A stretch of 64,000 nucleotides of DNA, taken from Teratosphaeria epicoccoides. Lineage: Eukaryota > Ascomycota > Dothideomycetes > Mycosphaerellales > Teratosphaeriaceae. This document shows positions 32,950-43,822 of this stretch, piece after piece. The notes below the pieces were generated by a model that had not been told where the DNA came from, did not search any database, and saw only the letters and a program-made list of their open reading frames with translations. Location: assembly GCA_021401465.1 (NCBI GenBank), contig JADDMT010000035.1, positions 1 through 64,000 on the forward strand. The letters run 5' to 3'. Each line of letters begins with the position of its first letter. Within the stretch, counting starts at the first letter, position 1. The position numbers and the translations under genes were made by a program.

Positions 32950-33819
32950 TTAAGGGGAGCTGAGCATCACACCAACCTCACTGCTGAACCAATGAAATTC
33001 GTGCGGTCCATTGATTAAGGCGAGCACCGTCTTTTGAGCAGCTCCTGGTAATGAGGGCCCGCTGAATTGCGAGCTGGCTAAGGCCTTGTTGAATTGTGTG
33101 ATGCAAGCGTCTGGGAGTTGGAGGCTAGACGTTTGCAGCCAGAGCATTGACAGACGTTGTGCTTGTCTGACTTGTCACAGCGCCAATCCCCAGGTCGGCT
33201 CTGGATGTGCAAGCTGCAATCCGGGCAAAGATACTGTCTGGGCTGTTGCACCTTGTATGCACGCTCTCCACGATTCTTCTGTATACCGTTCATGCCTCCT
33301 CAGCTCGTCGTAGCCATGGCGCTCCTTGCCCTTTTCCAGTTGGCCGATCAAAATCTCCACGTAGCATGACAGGCCTTTGCGGCCTAAGCAGATCCACAAC
33401 ACATCGCTGGAGGAGTGCTTCATGTGCGGCAGAAGGTCTGTTGGGCGAGATTGGATCGCTAGTGTGCAGTTGGGACATGCCAGTAGGTTGTCGTTGCTCT
33501 TCTTCGTGAGGTGCTCGCCCACGTTGACGCCGTGCCCTCTTGTCCTTTCACCCTGCCTCCGTGAGCTGATGGTGCAGTGCTGTTCATCAAAGTCGCTCTA
33601 GCCATTTAAGTAGTGGCAGCAGTGCGATATCTTTTGATGAGTGCTAGTATGACGTCTCCATCGTTGGCACAGAGAGAGCTGCGCGCTCCAATGCTCACCA
33701 GAATGTGGAGATTCGGGTCGACAGTCAAAATGAAGAAGCTGATTACAGCCCTGTTCTTGCTCAAGCAGAGATCCCGAGCCGATCCAAGGCACATAAGACA
33801 CCTTGGCTTGTTCTGTCAT
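32950..33819 (-). CDS. Possible multi-exon orphan with duplicated CPxC zinc knuckles
   Basis: Minus-strand coding-like exons; the exact structure is unresolved. A frame around 33495-33430 reads LLACPNCTLAIQSRPTD, continuing with CLGRKGLSC. After a probable 49-bp intron (GTATAC to CCCAG, near 33280-33230) a second unit reads YLCPDCSLHIQSRPGDW, continuing with CQCSGCKRL. The two units share CP(N/D)C(T/S)LxIQSRPxD, a clear internal duplication. Upstream frames with ATGs at 33819 and 33794, and a downstream frame 33147-32950 (LPDACITQFNKALASSQF), probably belong to the same gene. Paired Cys suggest zinc binding. No family is recognised, and a degraded gene is possible. Confidence 0.35.
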
Positions 33820-34420
33820 GCTTCGTCGAGGAAGAATTCTCCGTGCCCCTTCCTGGCTGAGTAAGGGGCCAAACTCCGACGGCAGTCTGGATGAATCACA
33901 TGCACGAAAGCTCTACGGAGACCAGCAAATTCCGCGCTCAGACCACCAAAGTTCTGAGGCATTCACCGTCTGCAGCAATACCAGCTACTCTCCTTCGTCA
34001 TCACCGCACTAGCACGGACAAAATCATTGAACTGCCGGCGAGCGGCCTGTGCACTCGCAGTATTGTGCTGAACTCGATCTGCTCGACATTGCTCCACCAC
34101 ACCCCTTTCCCAAGGCGAGACCAACGCTCTTTTCGCATCGTCCAGTACAACCTGCGCGCACCGAGCTCATCGACGTCTGCAAGGACAAAATGAGACCCCT
34201 TGATAGGAGCTCTTTGATTCGAAGCCCAGCAGATCTTCCTGCTCACAAGTCCCGACCGCAGCACTTACAAGAGCCACGGACACAAGGTCACTATCAGTGT
34301 GCTGACTTTGAAGACTGCGCGAGGTATCATGCTTCCAATAAAACAATTGTTGAATATCTGCTGACGACAACGAGTACCCCTTTGTTCCTCGCCCGATAAC
34401 TTAAACAAAATATAATCACC

Positions 34421-35132
34421 ATGAATGTCCCACCCAGCGATAATGATCTCACCGCGCGGCAACGCAGCATGGTCTGGAACCTGCGAGCGATGATGCCGCC
34501 CCCAGACACCCTCATTTTTCATTGTCAAGAAGACCTGCGGACAGCCGAGACGCAAGGATATCGCAGCCCACTGGAAGTATACCAAGGTTATCTGCACCTC
34601 GATGACTGCGCTATCGACAGCATCATGCTTGTCACGGTTTCCGCCAACGGCACGTGCCTTGCAATGAATGCTTCATGCCTGGCAATCTCGCGACGCACGC
34701 CCCAAGTCGAGAAATCGCTCAGGCCTTCAGAGGGAGCGGGAGAAATCCAGCCACACCAGGCATGCTGGATATACCGCTGTGTATCAGACGATCCCGCGTT
34801 TCGGCGCTCCGCCGCAGCCTCAAGACCATTATGGTAAGTCACCGGGCAGCTCTTTGATCATGAGCACGTTGATTGACATTGGGATAGCCATCGTGCGTCA
34901 AGGAACCTCATTCCTATCGCAACAAGCAACTTGGACTCCAGATGATCCAGCTCCAATGGCGTCAGTACTAGAGCCCATGGGATGCTTCAATATTGACAGT
35001 GACGTTCGACATATGACCGACCGCTTCGGCAACGTCATGAGGGGCCCTACTGGAAGTCCGCTCCGCCGTCTGCGCCACGTCCTACCGCCGATCATCTCAC
35101 CCAACGTCCAGGGGTGGGAGATCTGTTATTGA
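34421..35132 (+). CDS. Possible multi-exon orphan gene
   Basis: An ATG at 34421 in a good context opens a frame reading MVWNLRAMMPPPDTLIF and TAETQGYRSPLEVYQG. A second frame (about 34680-34840) reads NLATHAPSREIAQAFRGSG and ends at a good donor (ATG/GTAAGT at 34834). An acceptor (GGGATAG) near 34889 follows, and a third frame (IVRQGTSFLSQQATWTPDD ... HVLPPIISPNVQGWEICY) runs to the stop at 35132. The frames suggest three exons, but the first junction is not convincing and the third frame does not fit the second junction's phase exactly. Function unknown. Confidence 0.3.
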
Positions 35133-35594
35133 ATTTCGAATGCGAGGCGCGATATTGGTTGAGGCGTTGCAAACAACAAAATGGCGTGTAATTGTGAGTA
35201 ATGATGGAGCTCAGGGAGTGGTGGCGGTTATAAGCGTGGGCGATGGGGGTAGAGAGTTGAGGGCGCAAACATCCTCCCACAGTCTGAAACCCACAGACAA
35301 TGACATCGGAATGCTTGGCCGCAACAAACATCTCCAGCAGCATGGGATCGTCACATACACAAAAGGCGGTTAGGATGGTCTCACTGCAAGAGCGTTTGCT
35401 TGTGCCAATAACTCCTCGCACAACGAACGCGGTAAGTCATTTCGATTTCACAAACGACGCTGCTCTGGCTTGTTGCATGGCGCAAGATCTTTCAACCAGT
35501 GACACTGGCTTCCTCAAGACCTGTCGTGAGCAGTACAGAGAGCTACTCTTCCAGTCGTTCTCCAGTGTAGCAAGCGGATGGGGCAGCGTTCGAG

Positions 35595-35870
35595 ATGGCT
35601 GCACCCACCAATGAGCTTTTTAAATGGCGCGGTTCAGACCGTTCTGATGACTTGCCCACCTCGATCTCTACTGGCGCACCTCGCCGCAAGGACGGCATGG
35701 TTAGTGGAGAGAATATTGGAATTGCTAGGGATGATCTGAGCAACAGGTTCCAGCCTTTGCAGAGCAATGCTAGTAGAGCGCCTTTTACTGTGGCCCGCCT
35801 CGGAGATGCGCTCCCTGTCAAACCATTGTGCGTTCCATGCCTTACCTCGCACGTTGGACATTTGGCTTGA
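35595..35870 (+). CDS. Small orphan ORF (91 aa)
   Basis: ATG at 35595. The first 75 residues read as ordinary hydrophilic protein (for example MAAPTNELFKWRGSDRSDD, DLSNRFQPLQSNASRAPF). It ends with CVPCLTSHVGHLA, so it holds one CxxC. An overlapping plus frame downstream (to 36000) reads LDIWLDIVVGPHHNASLDP, so the gene may continue in another frame through an unplaced intron or frameshift. No family is recognised. Confidence 0.3.
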   Translation: MAAPTNELFKWRGSDRSDDLPTSISTGAPRRKDGMVSGENIGIARDDLSNRFQPLQSNASRAPFTVARLGDALPVKPLCVPCLTSHVGHLA

Positions 35871-36046
35871 CATCGTGGTTGGCCCACATCACAATGCATC
35901 ACTGGATCCGTTCTCCTTGCGTCCAGAAATTGGCAGAAGATTGAGCCGTGTGCAGCCATATAGTGGTGCAAGAACATTCCGCTTTCACATTGCTCGCTAG
36001 ACCACGCTATGCAAAGTAGCATGACCCAGAGACGTCTGATCGTGTC

Positions 36047-37012
36047 TCACAGTGTGTAGAAGCGATCGCCAAAGTCACCAAGACCAGGAACGATGTAGCT
36101 AGGAGATATATGTCAGCCTCAATTCCCGGAGAGCGAAACGATGAGAAAAGTGCACTTACTTCTTCTCGTCCAGCCCTTGATCCACAAACGCCGTCACTAT
36201 CCTCACTCTCGGGAATTTAGCCGCGAAGTTCGCGGCACCCTCAGGAGATGCAATGAGGTTGAGGAAGAGGATGTGGTCTTCTGGCACATCCTTGGATCGC
36301 AGGACATCAACCGCCATGAGTGCCGAGCCGCCTAGCGTCAATCCCGTCAGCAAAGCCGTTCCCGAAGACCATCAATCAAACATACCCGTCGCAAGCATCG
36401 GATCCAACAGCAACACCCATCGACTCTTGATGTCCTCAGGCAACTTGTCATAGAACAGTCTCGGCCTCGACGTCTCCTCATCTCTCTGGATCAAGATCTT
36501 CCCTATCCTCACACTCCGACAGCACTCCCTCAAAGCCTGCTCCATCGCCTCGCCCGCCCGCATGATGCTGACCCCACAGATCTTGCCCTCAAACTTGACC
36601 CCCGCATAGTTACGACCAACGGGCGTCGTGATTTCATGAGGCAGCACAGGGAGGTGGTTGAGCGCTTCTTCGACAAGCAAGCGGTTGATACGATTGGAGT
36701 AGAAGATGAAGTCGGCCCGGTTGGTGGACTTGGAGCGGATCATTCTATCATGTGACTCATCAGCCTCGTTTTCCTTGGATGGACCCAAATATATATGTCT
36801 ATAGCTATTTCTCCATCCTGTCTGGGCATGCGGACCTACGTCAAGAGAGCTATGAGCTGGGGCGTCTGGGGCAGGATGGTCACATTCTCGTGGGTGACCT
36901 TGGAGGACACCGTCGCCGAAGGCCTTTCCTCTCTCGGCTTGTATGCAGGACCCAGATGACTGCTTGGAGCTCGCTGCAGCAGACCAGACGGGCGTTTGGG
37001 AGTCTCGGACAT
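36047..37012 (-). CDS. FUR1: Uracil phosphoribosyltransferase
   Basis: 251 aa from four exons: 37012-36840, 36744-36386, 36331-36160 and 36098-36047 (introns 95, 54 and 61 bp). Junctions restore the family sequence: LIALLT/MIRSKSTNRADF, LATG/GSALMAV and DEKN/YIVPGLGDFGDRF. The enzyme converts uracil and PRPP to UMP in the pyrimidine salvage pathway and makes fungi sensitive to 5-fluorouracil. Visible motifs are the substrate region PVGRNYAGVKFEGKICGVS with IMRAGEAME, the PRPP loop LLDPMLATGGSA, and the C-terminal uracil-binding YIVPGLGDFGDR. The ATG at 37012 gives a 57-residue N-terminal extension usual in filamentous fungi. It is transcribed divergently from the cohesin regulator at 37586. 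Confidence 0.95.
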
Positions 37013-37585
37013 GCTTGTATGTATGCTCAGTCCAAGTGCAGCAGGGTCCAGCACGAGCTCCAATTGGAACCCGGCCGTCACATGCTGATAAGGAACATGC
37101 ATGTGAAAACCACGTGCCGCGGGCGGCGTGCCTGCCCCACTCGGTCGTGTGTTCCGAGTCCCAGCGCCATGGCCGTGGTAGCTCCGCGTCGGCACGTGCC
37201 TCCCGCTCCGTCCCACCGCGATGCCCTGATACAGTAACAGAAGTAGTCCGTGCTCGACGCGTGGTATGTTGTGAATGTGGAGGGAAGTTTTGTTTCCTCT
37301 CTCTCTCTTCTACATACACACACGACACACACGCTGCACGTCCCAAATCGCGCAATCCGTAGAGCTGCACGCACACACACCCGTGCGTTGTTTGAGGGAC
37401 ATGCAGTGATGTGGCTGGACGACAAAGAAGATGCAAGACGCATGACAATCACATGCAACCAACGCCATACCACGAACGGTGAACAACGGCCCTCCACCAT
37501 GAGCGCTGTCTAGGAGCACCGCCGCGACCGTCCACTGTCCACCGATCCTCCGCCATCGCAAAACTCGACGGATAGCAAGGACAGC
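37013..37585. promoter_or_regulatory. Divergent promoter FUR1/WPL1
   Basis: 573 bp between two start codons on opposite strands. A CA-rich tract (ACACACACGACACACACG at 37315-37332 and CACACACACAC at 37371-37381) lies near the middle. CT-rich DNA (TCTCTCTCTTC, 37301-37311) precedes it. There is no obvious TATA box. Confidence 0.4.
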
Positions 37586-40500
37586 ATGGCGACGATGTTC
37601 GCCTCACGGACCGACCGATCAAAGAAGGTGATACAGTACGGCAAGAGCGGCTCGCGGTCGACATACAGCACGAAACATGTCGATTCGTGGACCGAGGACG
37701 ATGCGCTTTTGTCGCAACCGGCGGCAAGCAAGCCGAGTGTCAAGGAGACGTACCAAATCAACAAGAGAGATGCAGCGAGAGATGGTCAGGAGAAGGCGTT
37801 CGTGGCAGCAGAGGCACACAAAGCAACGTTGAGGCCTGTGAAGTCGCAGCAGGCCGCACATGATGTTTGGGACGTGCCCGCTGACGACGAGATATGCGCG
37901 GAATTCGAATTGAACCGACGCTCCCCGCCGCGGCTGACAAGCAGTCGGAAGTTGGTAGATGACGAAGCGATGCCTCAGGAGTCGCTTGCGCCGTGGGAGA
38001 GGAAACCTGAGCAGAAGAAGACGGAAGTGGGTCCCATTGTTACAGGGAAGAATCCCAGCATCACTAAAGCAGAGCGAGTGGAGAGGGAGGAAATGAACAG
38101 CCCGAAAGCTGCCAAACAATCGAGCCCATCTGCGTCAAAGAAGTTGCAGCAGCCGCAGAGTGCCGTCGCATTACTCGCAGCTCGGCGCAAACACTCTGTC
38201 AGCACGACTGAGTCGCGGAAGCAAGAGCTCGCCAAGTCGCCACCGGGTCCCGCTAAGCGCGCTGGTGCCATACTGGGCGCTCACCTGCCACGCAAACGGA
38301 TCCGCCAATCTCCTGCTTCAGAGAAGATTGCTGAAGATGTAGACATGGAAATCGCGCCATGCGCTCTGGCTGCAGAACCGGCATCGAAAGGCCAGACCGA
38401 CATCCTCGACTTCCCGGCAGACGACGATGGCGAACCGACGTTACCATCAGTGATCGCTCCCACCTCTAAGCCTGCAAGGACCAACGAACGAAGGGGCAAG
38501 CTTTCATCTGTGCGACGCTCAGCGCCGCTCAAAGGCTCGTCTGCGCCCGGGCGTCTGTCAGTTATGCTGCCAGCAGATACAGACAGCACGGATGCATCGC
38601 GCCCTGCGCCATCAATTATGTCCAGCCCGCCATCGACGCCCGCAAGCGATCTTACTCGCGCACGCAGCCCGAGTCGCCAGCCATCTGCATCCAAGACAAT
38701 GACTCCAAAGCAGGCGCAGCTGTGGAGTCAGCTCTTGCCTCACGATCGACAAGCACCAACGCCCAGCCATTTGGCTATGCAGGATCTGACTTTGAACAGG
38801 AGGAGAAAGCCAGCGGCACCTGGGCCGACACCTAAGCTGACCTTGAAGAAGTCTGTGTCGGACGTGCCGGAGTTGCACCGACGACGGACGAGGCTGGTTG
38901 ATCGACTGAAGGCAGCTGCATCGAGCTCAGAAGCGGAAAGCAGCGATGACGACGCTGATGTAGAAATGGAAGATGATAACGATGGAGGAACAGCCACGCA
39001 GCAAATAATGACGGCGCCCTTGATTGACGAGTCAGCATATCAACAGTCGCAGGGTCAGCTTCAGTCACAAAGTCAGAGTCAGAGCGGCGCAAGAGTCACG
39101 TACGCCAGGACCCGCTCATACCTGCAAGAGGACAGCCTTGACGATGTGCTATTTGGCCTACAGCCCGCAGAGGTGGCTTACCGCCAACCGAGTGTCCAAC
39201 GCCAGCCAAGCAAGAATGGTGCCTCGCAATCACAGAAGTCAGCGTTCGATCTCGATGACAGCGATGATGAGCAATCGCGAGGCGGCCTACGAACGATACA
39301 TGAGCTCAGAGCCGCAGGGCGAAACGACCGCTTCACGCAGGATACTGCTGCACTGCTTGATGACATTGCAGATCATAGTATATCTGCCAGAGCTCGACGG
39401 CGGACTGCGCTCTCCGAGCTGACCCTGAAGCTTGGGAACAAAGCTTTTGTCGAGCGATTCATTGGTAAAGGGTTTGAGCATAAGATCATTGCCGAGCTTT
39501 CAGCGCCAGAGGACCAGATCGCAGACGCTATACTTGCCGCAGCATTCGCCATACTGCTTGCCTCCGAGCCACAGCAGCATGTCATTGCGGCTATCGCTGA
39601 AGCTGTGACAGTCGGTTGGGCTACAAGATTACTTGGCTTGGCAACACCACTGGCTAGGATGTCGAAGGAGCGCAGATTCGACATGTCAAGAGCAGGTCAA
39701 AGTGACCTGGCCGACTCCGCCGAGAAACTGCAAATGTCAGGCGCGCTTTGGACCATACCGCAGCTGACGCCTCCCATGCAGCTGACACCGTCCGCGCTCT
39801 CGCCTCGAATCGTTGCACTCCGACTTCTCGATCTTCTGGTTGGAAAGCTTCGAAAGTTAGGTGATCGCTCCAACATCGTAGACGAGGCTCAGCTGAGCAA
39901 AATTTTGGACGTTGTGCGGACCGTAGACACCACTGAGCGAAATCTCGTGATTTCTGTCCTGGAGTCACTATCAACGTTTGCGCCGTCACTTGATTGGCCT
40001 GCGCCAGGGCTCGAGACGATAGCGTCAGCAGTCCACCAGGCCACGGCGACCGATTCGCAATCTGCCGTGGATCGCCATACCACCTTCTTGGCATTCCGCC
40101 TTACGCTCAACCTGACCAACACCAATGCCCGAAACTGCACTTACTTCGCCTTCGAAGAGCTGATAGTCGATTTGCTAGTTGCCATCAAAAAATGGTTTGC
40201 TTCCCTCGACGATTCATCAGTGGACCACGAAACTCGCATTCTCCACAAGGACCTTCTCACCCTCGCAATGGGCATCATGATCAACCTGGCTGACCACAGT
40301 GCGTCGGCTCGCCTACATACTATGACCAGGTCGGCTCGTTCGGCCCTGACTGCACTCCTCGACATCCTCGCAGACGCGCAAGAAAGCATGAAAGAAGCCG
40401 AGAGTCTCGATGACTCGCAGACCAACGTCGCATACGGCTACCTGGCGGTTATGCTGGCCAACCTCAGCTTGGACCGCGATGTCCGCCGTCTCATCTCGGC

Positions 40501-40687
40501 ACGTCTCCCAGGTCAGAACCTAGACCTTCTGGTCAGTGCGGTCGAGGAGTTTGTGAGACACAATCAGAGAGTTGATGCCATGAGCCACGGCATGGATGGC
40601 TCGGATGGGAGACAGGTGTGGGGTGCCTTTACCGAGACGCTGCAAGGTGTCCTGGTGAGGTTGACGAATGTGGCTGCGGAGGGGTAG
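37586..40687 (+). CDS. WPL1: WAPL-domain cohesin release factor (Wapl/Rad61)
   Basis: Intronless, 1033 aa. Residues 1-560 are disordered, rich in Ser, Pro, Lys and Gln, with basic patches (LPRKRIRQSP) and a Gln/Ser run (QSQGQLQSQSQSQSG). The WAPL helical-repeat domain starts near residue 566 with GLRTIHELRAAGRNDRF and runs to the C-terminus: ALSELTLKLGNKAFVERFI, then helices ending ADHSASARLH and VAYGYLAVMLANLSLD. Wapl binds cohesin with Pds5 and opens the Smc3-kleisin gate, releasing cohesin from chromosomes. The start MATMFASRTDRSKKVIQYG is typical of filamentous fungal orthologues, whose length (about 900-1100) also fits. Confidence 0.9.
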   Translation: MATMFASRTDRSKKVIQYGKSGSRSTYSTKHVDSWTEDDALLSQPAASKPSVKETYQINKRDAARDGQEKAFVAAEAHKATLRPVKSQQAAHDVWDVPADDEICAEFELNRRSPPRLTSSRKLVDDEAMPQESLAPWERKPEQKKTEVGPIVTGKNPSITKAERVEREEMNSPKAAKQSSPSASKKLQQPQSAVALLAARRKHSVSTTESRKQELAKSPPGPAKRAGAILGAHLPRKRIRQSPASEKIAEDVDMEIAPCALAAEPASKGQTDILDFPADDDGEPTLPSVIAPTSKPARTNERRGKLSSVRRSAPLKGSSAPGRLSVMLPADTDSTDASRPAPSIMSSPPSTPASDLTRARSPSRQPSASKTMTPKQAQLWSQLLPHDRQAPTPSHLAMQDLTLNRRRKPAAPGPTPKLTLKKSVSDVPELHRRRTRLVDRLKAAASSSEAESSDDDADVEMEDDNDGGTATQQIMTAPLIDESAYQQSQGQLQSQSQSQSGARVTYARTRSYLQEDSLDDVLFGLQPAEVAYRQPSVQRQPSKNGASQSQKSAFDLDDSDDEQSRGGLRTIHELRAAGRNDRFTQDTAALLDDIADHSISARARRRTALSELTLKLGNKAFVERFIGKGFEHKIIAELSAPEDQIADAILAAAFAILLASEPQQHVIAAIAEAVTVGWATRLLGLATPLARMSKERRFDMSRAGQSDLADSAEKLQMSGALWTIPQLTPPMQLTPSALSPRIVALRLLDLLVGKLRKLGDRSNIVDEAQLSKILDVVRTVDTTERNLVISVLESLSTFAPSLDWPAPGLETIASAVHQATATDSQSAVDRHTTFLAFRLTLNLTNTNARNCTYFAFEELIVDLLVAIKKWFASLDDSSVDHETRILHKDLLTLAMGIMINLADHSASARLHTMTRSARSALTALLDILADAQESMKEAESLDDSQTNVAYGYLAVMLANLSLDRDVRRLISARLPGQNLDLLVSAVEEFVRHNQRVDAMSHGMDGSDGRQVWGAFTETLQGVLVRLTNVAAEG

Positions 40688-41585
40688 GGAACGTGGCTCC
40701 AAGTGCGAGACATGCAGGAGCGGGCTTGCGCGAAACCCAAGATCTCGATGGGCTGCTGAAACGACGGAAAGGACACAGCAAGACAGTCAAACTTCTACAT
40801 TTGTGTACCAAATCCGCATCATATCCTGGAATACAGACTGTAGAGATCGTCCGATTTTCAGTACTCTCGCATGATCTGACGCCCCCCATCTGCTTCCTCC
40901 ACGCTCCGCGCCCCAGTCGATCGCCGCCGGGCATATGACATCCCTGCGCGCGGCAAGGCGGTGATGATCATCACACGCGGTTTCACCAAACTTCCGCATT
41001 ACCAGCGCAGCAACCGCGACAATTCCGACGGAGTCAGTCACCTGGATCTTGCTTGGGCCCCCTACCCCGATGCGGCCCTGCACACGTCTCCACTGCCACA
41101 TCGACCGGGAGGCGTCCCAATGGTCCGACTGAGTCTCGCTTTGCCTCGTACCTGCGTCTGCATGACCCGATGCCTGGGCTCGCGCCCAGCGCAGCCGCCT
41201 GTCGTGCACGTGGCCGCGGCTTGGCGTTTGGGCGGTCCCGCCTCGGGGACCCCTGCGCCCGGCGGTTTCACACGTGCGGTGCATGGGTTATGGTCGCTGT
41301 GGCTCCATCTCTAATCTTAGCATCGCATTCCTGCGTCGCGCTGGCGACGCTAACATGGCGATCTCGACGCTTTTCCTCATCTGGTGCGTGCTGGACCAGA
41401 AGGGACCCGTGGCCCAAGCTCTCGCCACCCGGGGCATGGGGGATGCCCGCTCGTGTGATCGACTCACTCACCACACACGCTTGCCGCCGATCTGCTCTGA
41501 AAAACCGCGCCAATCTCGTCAAGAGGGCGCTGGTCCCAACAAAATGCACTTCAAACCCTGCCCGCCCATCGCTGCTGAGAGACGC
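40688..41585. other. Intergenic region with overlapping uninformative frames
   Basis: About 900 bp of high GC between WPL1 and a small minus-strand gene. Frames of 117-257 codons on the plus strand (41053-41826) are rich in Pro, Arg and Cys and look like chance openings in GC-rich DNA. No gene is called. Confidence 0.5.
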
Positions 41586-41906
41586 TCATTGCCGATTGCC
41601 ATATCCCTCCTGCGTCTGTGCTCTCAGTTCATCGAAGTCGGGGAAGCTAATGTACCCGTCCCGTTGGCTTATGGTCTGCTCCCAGCTCGTCCTGCGTTCG
41701 AACGACGGGGTGCCCGTGGGTGTGCTGCACGTGGAAGAGCCCGGGCTCAAGGACTTGTACCTGAGATCCGTGAGGATGGCTGTGGCATTCGCTGATGACT
41801 TCTCCGTGGTGGTGGTGTACGAGTGATGCCTGTCCAGCGAAGGTGGTGTTACCTTGGGCGGCGTGATGGGGGCGCGCTTGGAGGATGACGAGGTTGATTT
41901 GGCCAT
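41586..41906 (-). CDS. Small conserved-looking hypothetical protein (106 aa)
   Basis: The first true ATG of this frame is at 41906 (the frame extends to 42014 only via TTG). The protein is Ser/Thr-rich and hydrophilic. It contains SSANATAILTDLRYKSLSP, a CSTPTGTPSFERRTSWEQ stretch and the C-terminal DGYISFPDFDEL. Such short proteins ending in GYxSFPDF occur in related fungi as uncharacterised proteins; this is recollection and was not checked. The RRTSWEQ and SPGSS motifs could be phosphorylation sites. No enzymatic domain, signal or membrane segment is seen. Confidence 0.6.
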   Translation of the reverse strand: MAKSTSSSSKRAPITPPKVTPPSLDRHHSYTTTTEKSSANATAILTDLRYKSLSPGSSTCSTPTGTPSFERRTSWEQTISQRDGYISFPDFDELRAQTQEGYGNRQ

Positions 41907-42370
41907 CGTCGCGAGCCTTCGGTGGACGTCGATGACCGGTGTGTTGGGCTGGTGGATGGTGACTGAGACCGACTTGTCGGTGTCCCAGCTCAGCCGGAGG
42001 AGTCCTGATGGCAAGTGGGATCGACGTAAACTAGAACAAGCGCGACGCTTTGATCGTCGGGGTGGGGAGGGGCTCTGTGAAGATGGATCTCGAAGAGAGT
42101 GTGGAAGTGAGTGAGATCAGATAGATGTGTCCAGGCAGCTGTGGAGATGTTGTGGAACTCTATCAAAGAGCTTCTGCTTGCAAGATGGGGAAGACGAAAA
42201 GTACTGAGCTACTACATAGCCTGCCCCACCCGCACTCTATTATACCCACAACATTGAACGTATCTGAGTCGTCGTCCCTCCCTGCATCCCGGACAAACCT
42301 CATCGTTCCAGCGGTCGTCGCGGTCACCAGCACGTCACAGCAAATCGGAAGGGGTTGCACGGGTACTTTT

Positions 42371-42747
42371 GGGGGGGGGGGGCGTTTGGGCGTACATGGG
42401 TGCGTTGTAAGGGCCAGCGGGTGCATGCATGCGGGCCGCTCTGATCGCATCGAATGGGACGCAGGACCAAGAGCTGTCGGCTCCCACGGTCCACGCGCTC
42501 GGATGACTCAATGTCACCGTCTCACGTGCTGTTGGGTCGAGTCGATCACGGACGAGTGAGTCTGCATCTCGTGAGCGGGATGCGCGCGTCCGATTGGGAA
42601 GGTTCCGGAGGGCGTTGATGTGGCACGCTGCCGGGCTGGCTGGCTGTACCGTCGGGACGGGTCAAGGGGTACTTTGGAGCTCGTCGCCCCCCAACGGCAG
42701 CCGGGCGACGTGGCACACGGGTGGTGGGGGGGGGGGGATGGGGGGGT
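42371..42747 (+). repeat. Two G12 runs with G-quadruplex potential
   Basis: G12 at 42371-42382 and again at 42726-42737. The second is followed after AT by a further G7 and GG-containing DNA (to 42747). Homopolymer G of this length is rare in coding-rich fungal DNA and could form a G-quadruplex on the plus strand. The two flank about 340 bp of ordinary sequence. Confidence 0.7.
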
Positions 42748-43017
42748 GGTCGAGTCAACAGTCAGCATACATGCGACGCTTGGCTGTAGGATGGTGAGGC
42801 GCAGAGGCAAACACGACACAGCAACAGGATGATGGTGCGAGTGCGGCCCAACGCCGCTTGGCCATCTTGTCGTGGACGCGTGAGAAGCTTGGAAGCTCCC
42901 CCTCGTCGTCCCCCGCAAGACGGGGCCGGGGCCGTCCCGACCCTGGCGCGGTACGTGGACGGCCAAGCACGCGACTCTGCACGCGAGTGGTCGACGATGA
43001 TGCAGGATGTATCGTCG

Positions 43018-43061
43018 TTCACCACCCGTTCACCACCCGTTCACCACCCGTTCACCACCAT
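43018..43061 (+). repeat. Tandem 11-bp repeat TTCACCACCCG (about 4 copies)
   Basis: Three perfect copies of TTCACCACCCG at 43018-43050 and a fourth, diverging copy at 43051-43061, continuing into CACC/ATCACC. It is a minisatellite outside any supported gene. Confidence 0.85.
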
Positions 43062-43822
43062 CACCACATCAAGATTATTGTTGGCAGACGGTGATGCGTG
43101 TTGTCGCGGCGAATCCATGCGCGGCTGCCCCGGCTGGAGCGCGAGCGCACAACAACCTCCCGGCCAGGACTGCATGCAGGTACCGTACACCGCCGCCGTC
43201 TTGGACGAGAAGCGTGGTAGCGTGCACACTGCAGTGCCGGCCAAGCAGTCAAGGATCCGTCGACAGCGTCGTGGCCAACTGCCCGACAGTCTACATGATC
43301 CCGGGACGTCATGATCGGGCAATACACCAGACATACATCCGTCCATGCTGCCTCCTCCCGTGCACCGCCGCGTGCACTCATGCGGGCGATCATGTCTCAG
43401 CGCCGTTTCAATGCAAGACCAGCAGCGCTGATCGCGCCAAGCCCAGATCTCCCCCCCGCGTCCAACGGACCGCCGGCCAGCACCGACACCACGTAGATCC
43501 CCGATATATTGGCGTGCGGGGCAGCTCGCGACAAGGAAGCAAAGACAGAAACGTTGATGAGGACGTCTTGTTGTACCTCGCAGACTTCCTCTCTGGCCGG
43601 GATGGATGGAGCTCCTCGTCCATCGTGATCGCCAAGGACCCGCGACCGCGTTGCCGGTGATCGCTCAGCCTCTTGCAGAACTTTCCCCAACATCAGTGCA
43701 CAGTCGGCAGATTATCGCGACGGCCAGGTCGGGGGGAGGGATGGGAGGGGTCGGGAAGACGCGAGGCCTGCATGTGGCAAAAGTGCATGCTGAGACACCT
43801 CTCCGTCGTCGAGCTTTTTCTA

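Larger units (their letters stand above)
41907..43822. other. Long intergenic region with G-runs and tandem repeats
   Basis: 1.9 kb without a supported gene. It contains two 12-bp G runs and one 11-bp tandem repeat (listed separately). Minus-strand frames at 43397-43693 and 43408-43635 overlap in GC-rich DNA and show no domain. Confidence 0.5.

Noticed and set aside
41053..41826. 257-codon plus-strand frame upstream of the small hypothetical gene
   Set aside because: Composition is Arg/Pro/Ser/Cys-rich and it overlaps the better-supported minus-strand gene at 41586-41906.
43018..43061. CRISPR-like direct repeats
   Set aside because: The 11-bp units are adjacent without spacers and the genome is eukaryotic; it is a minisatellite.
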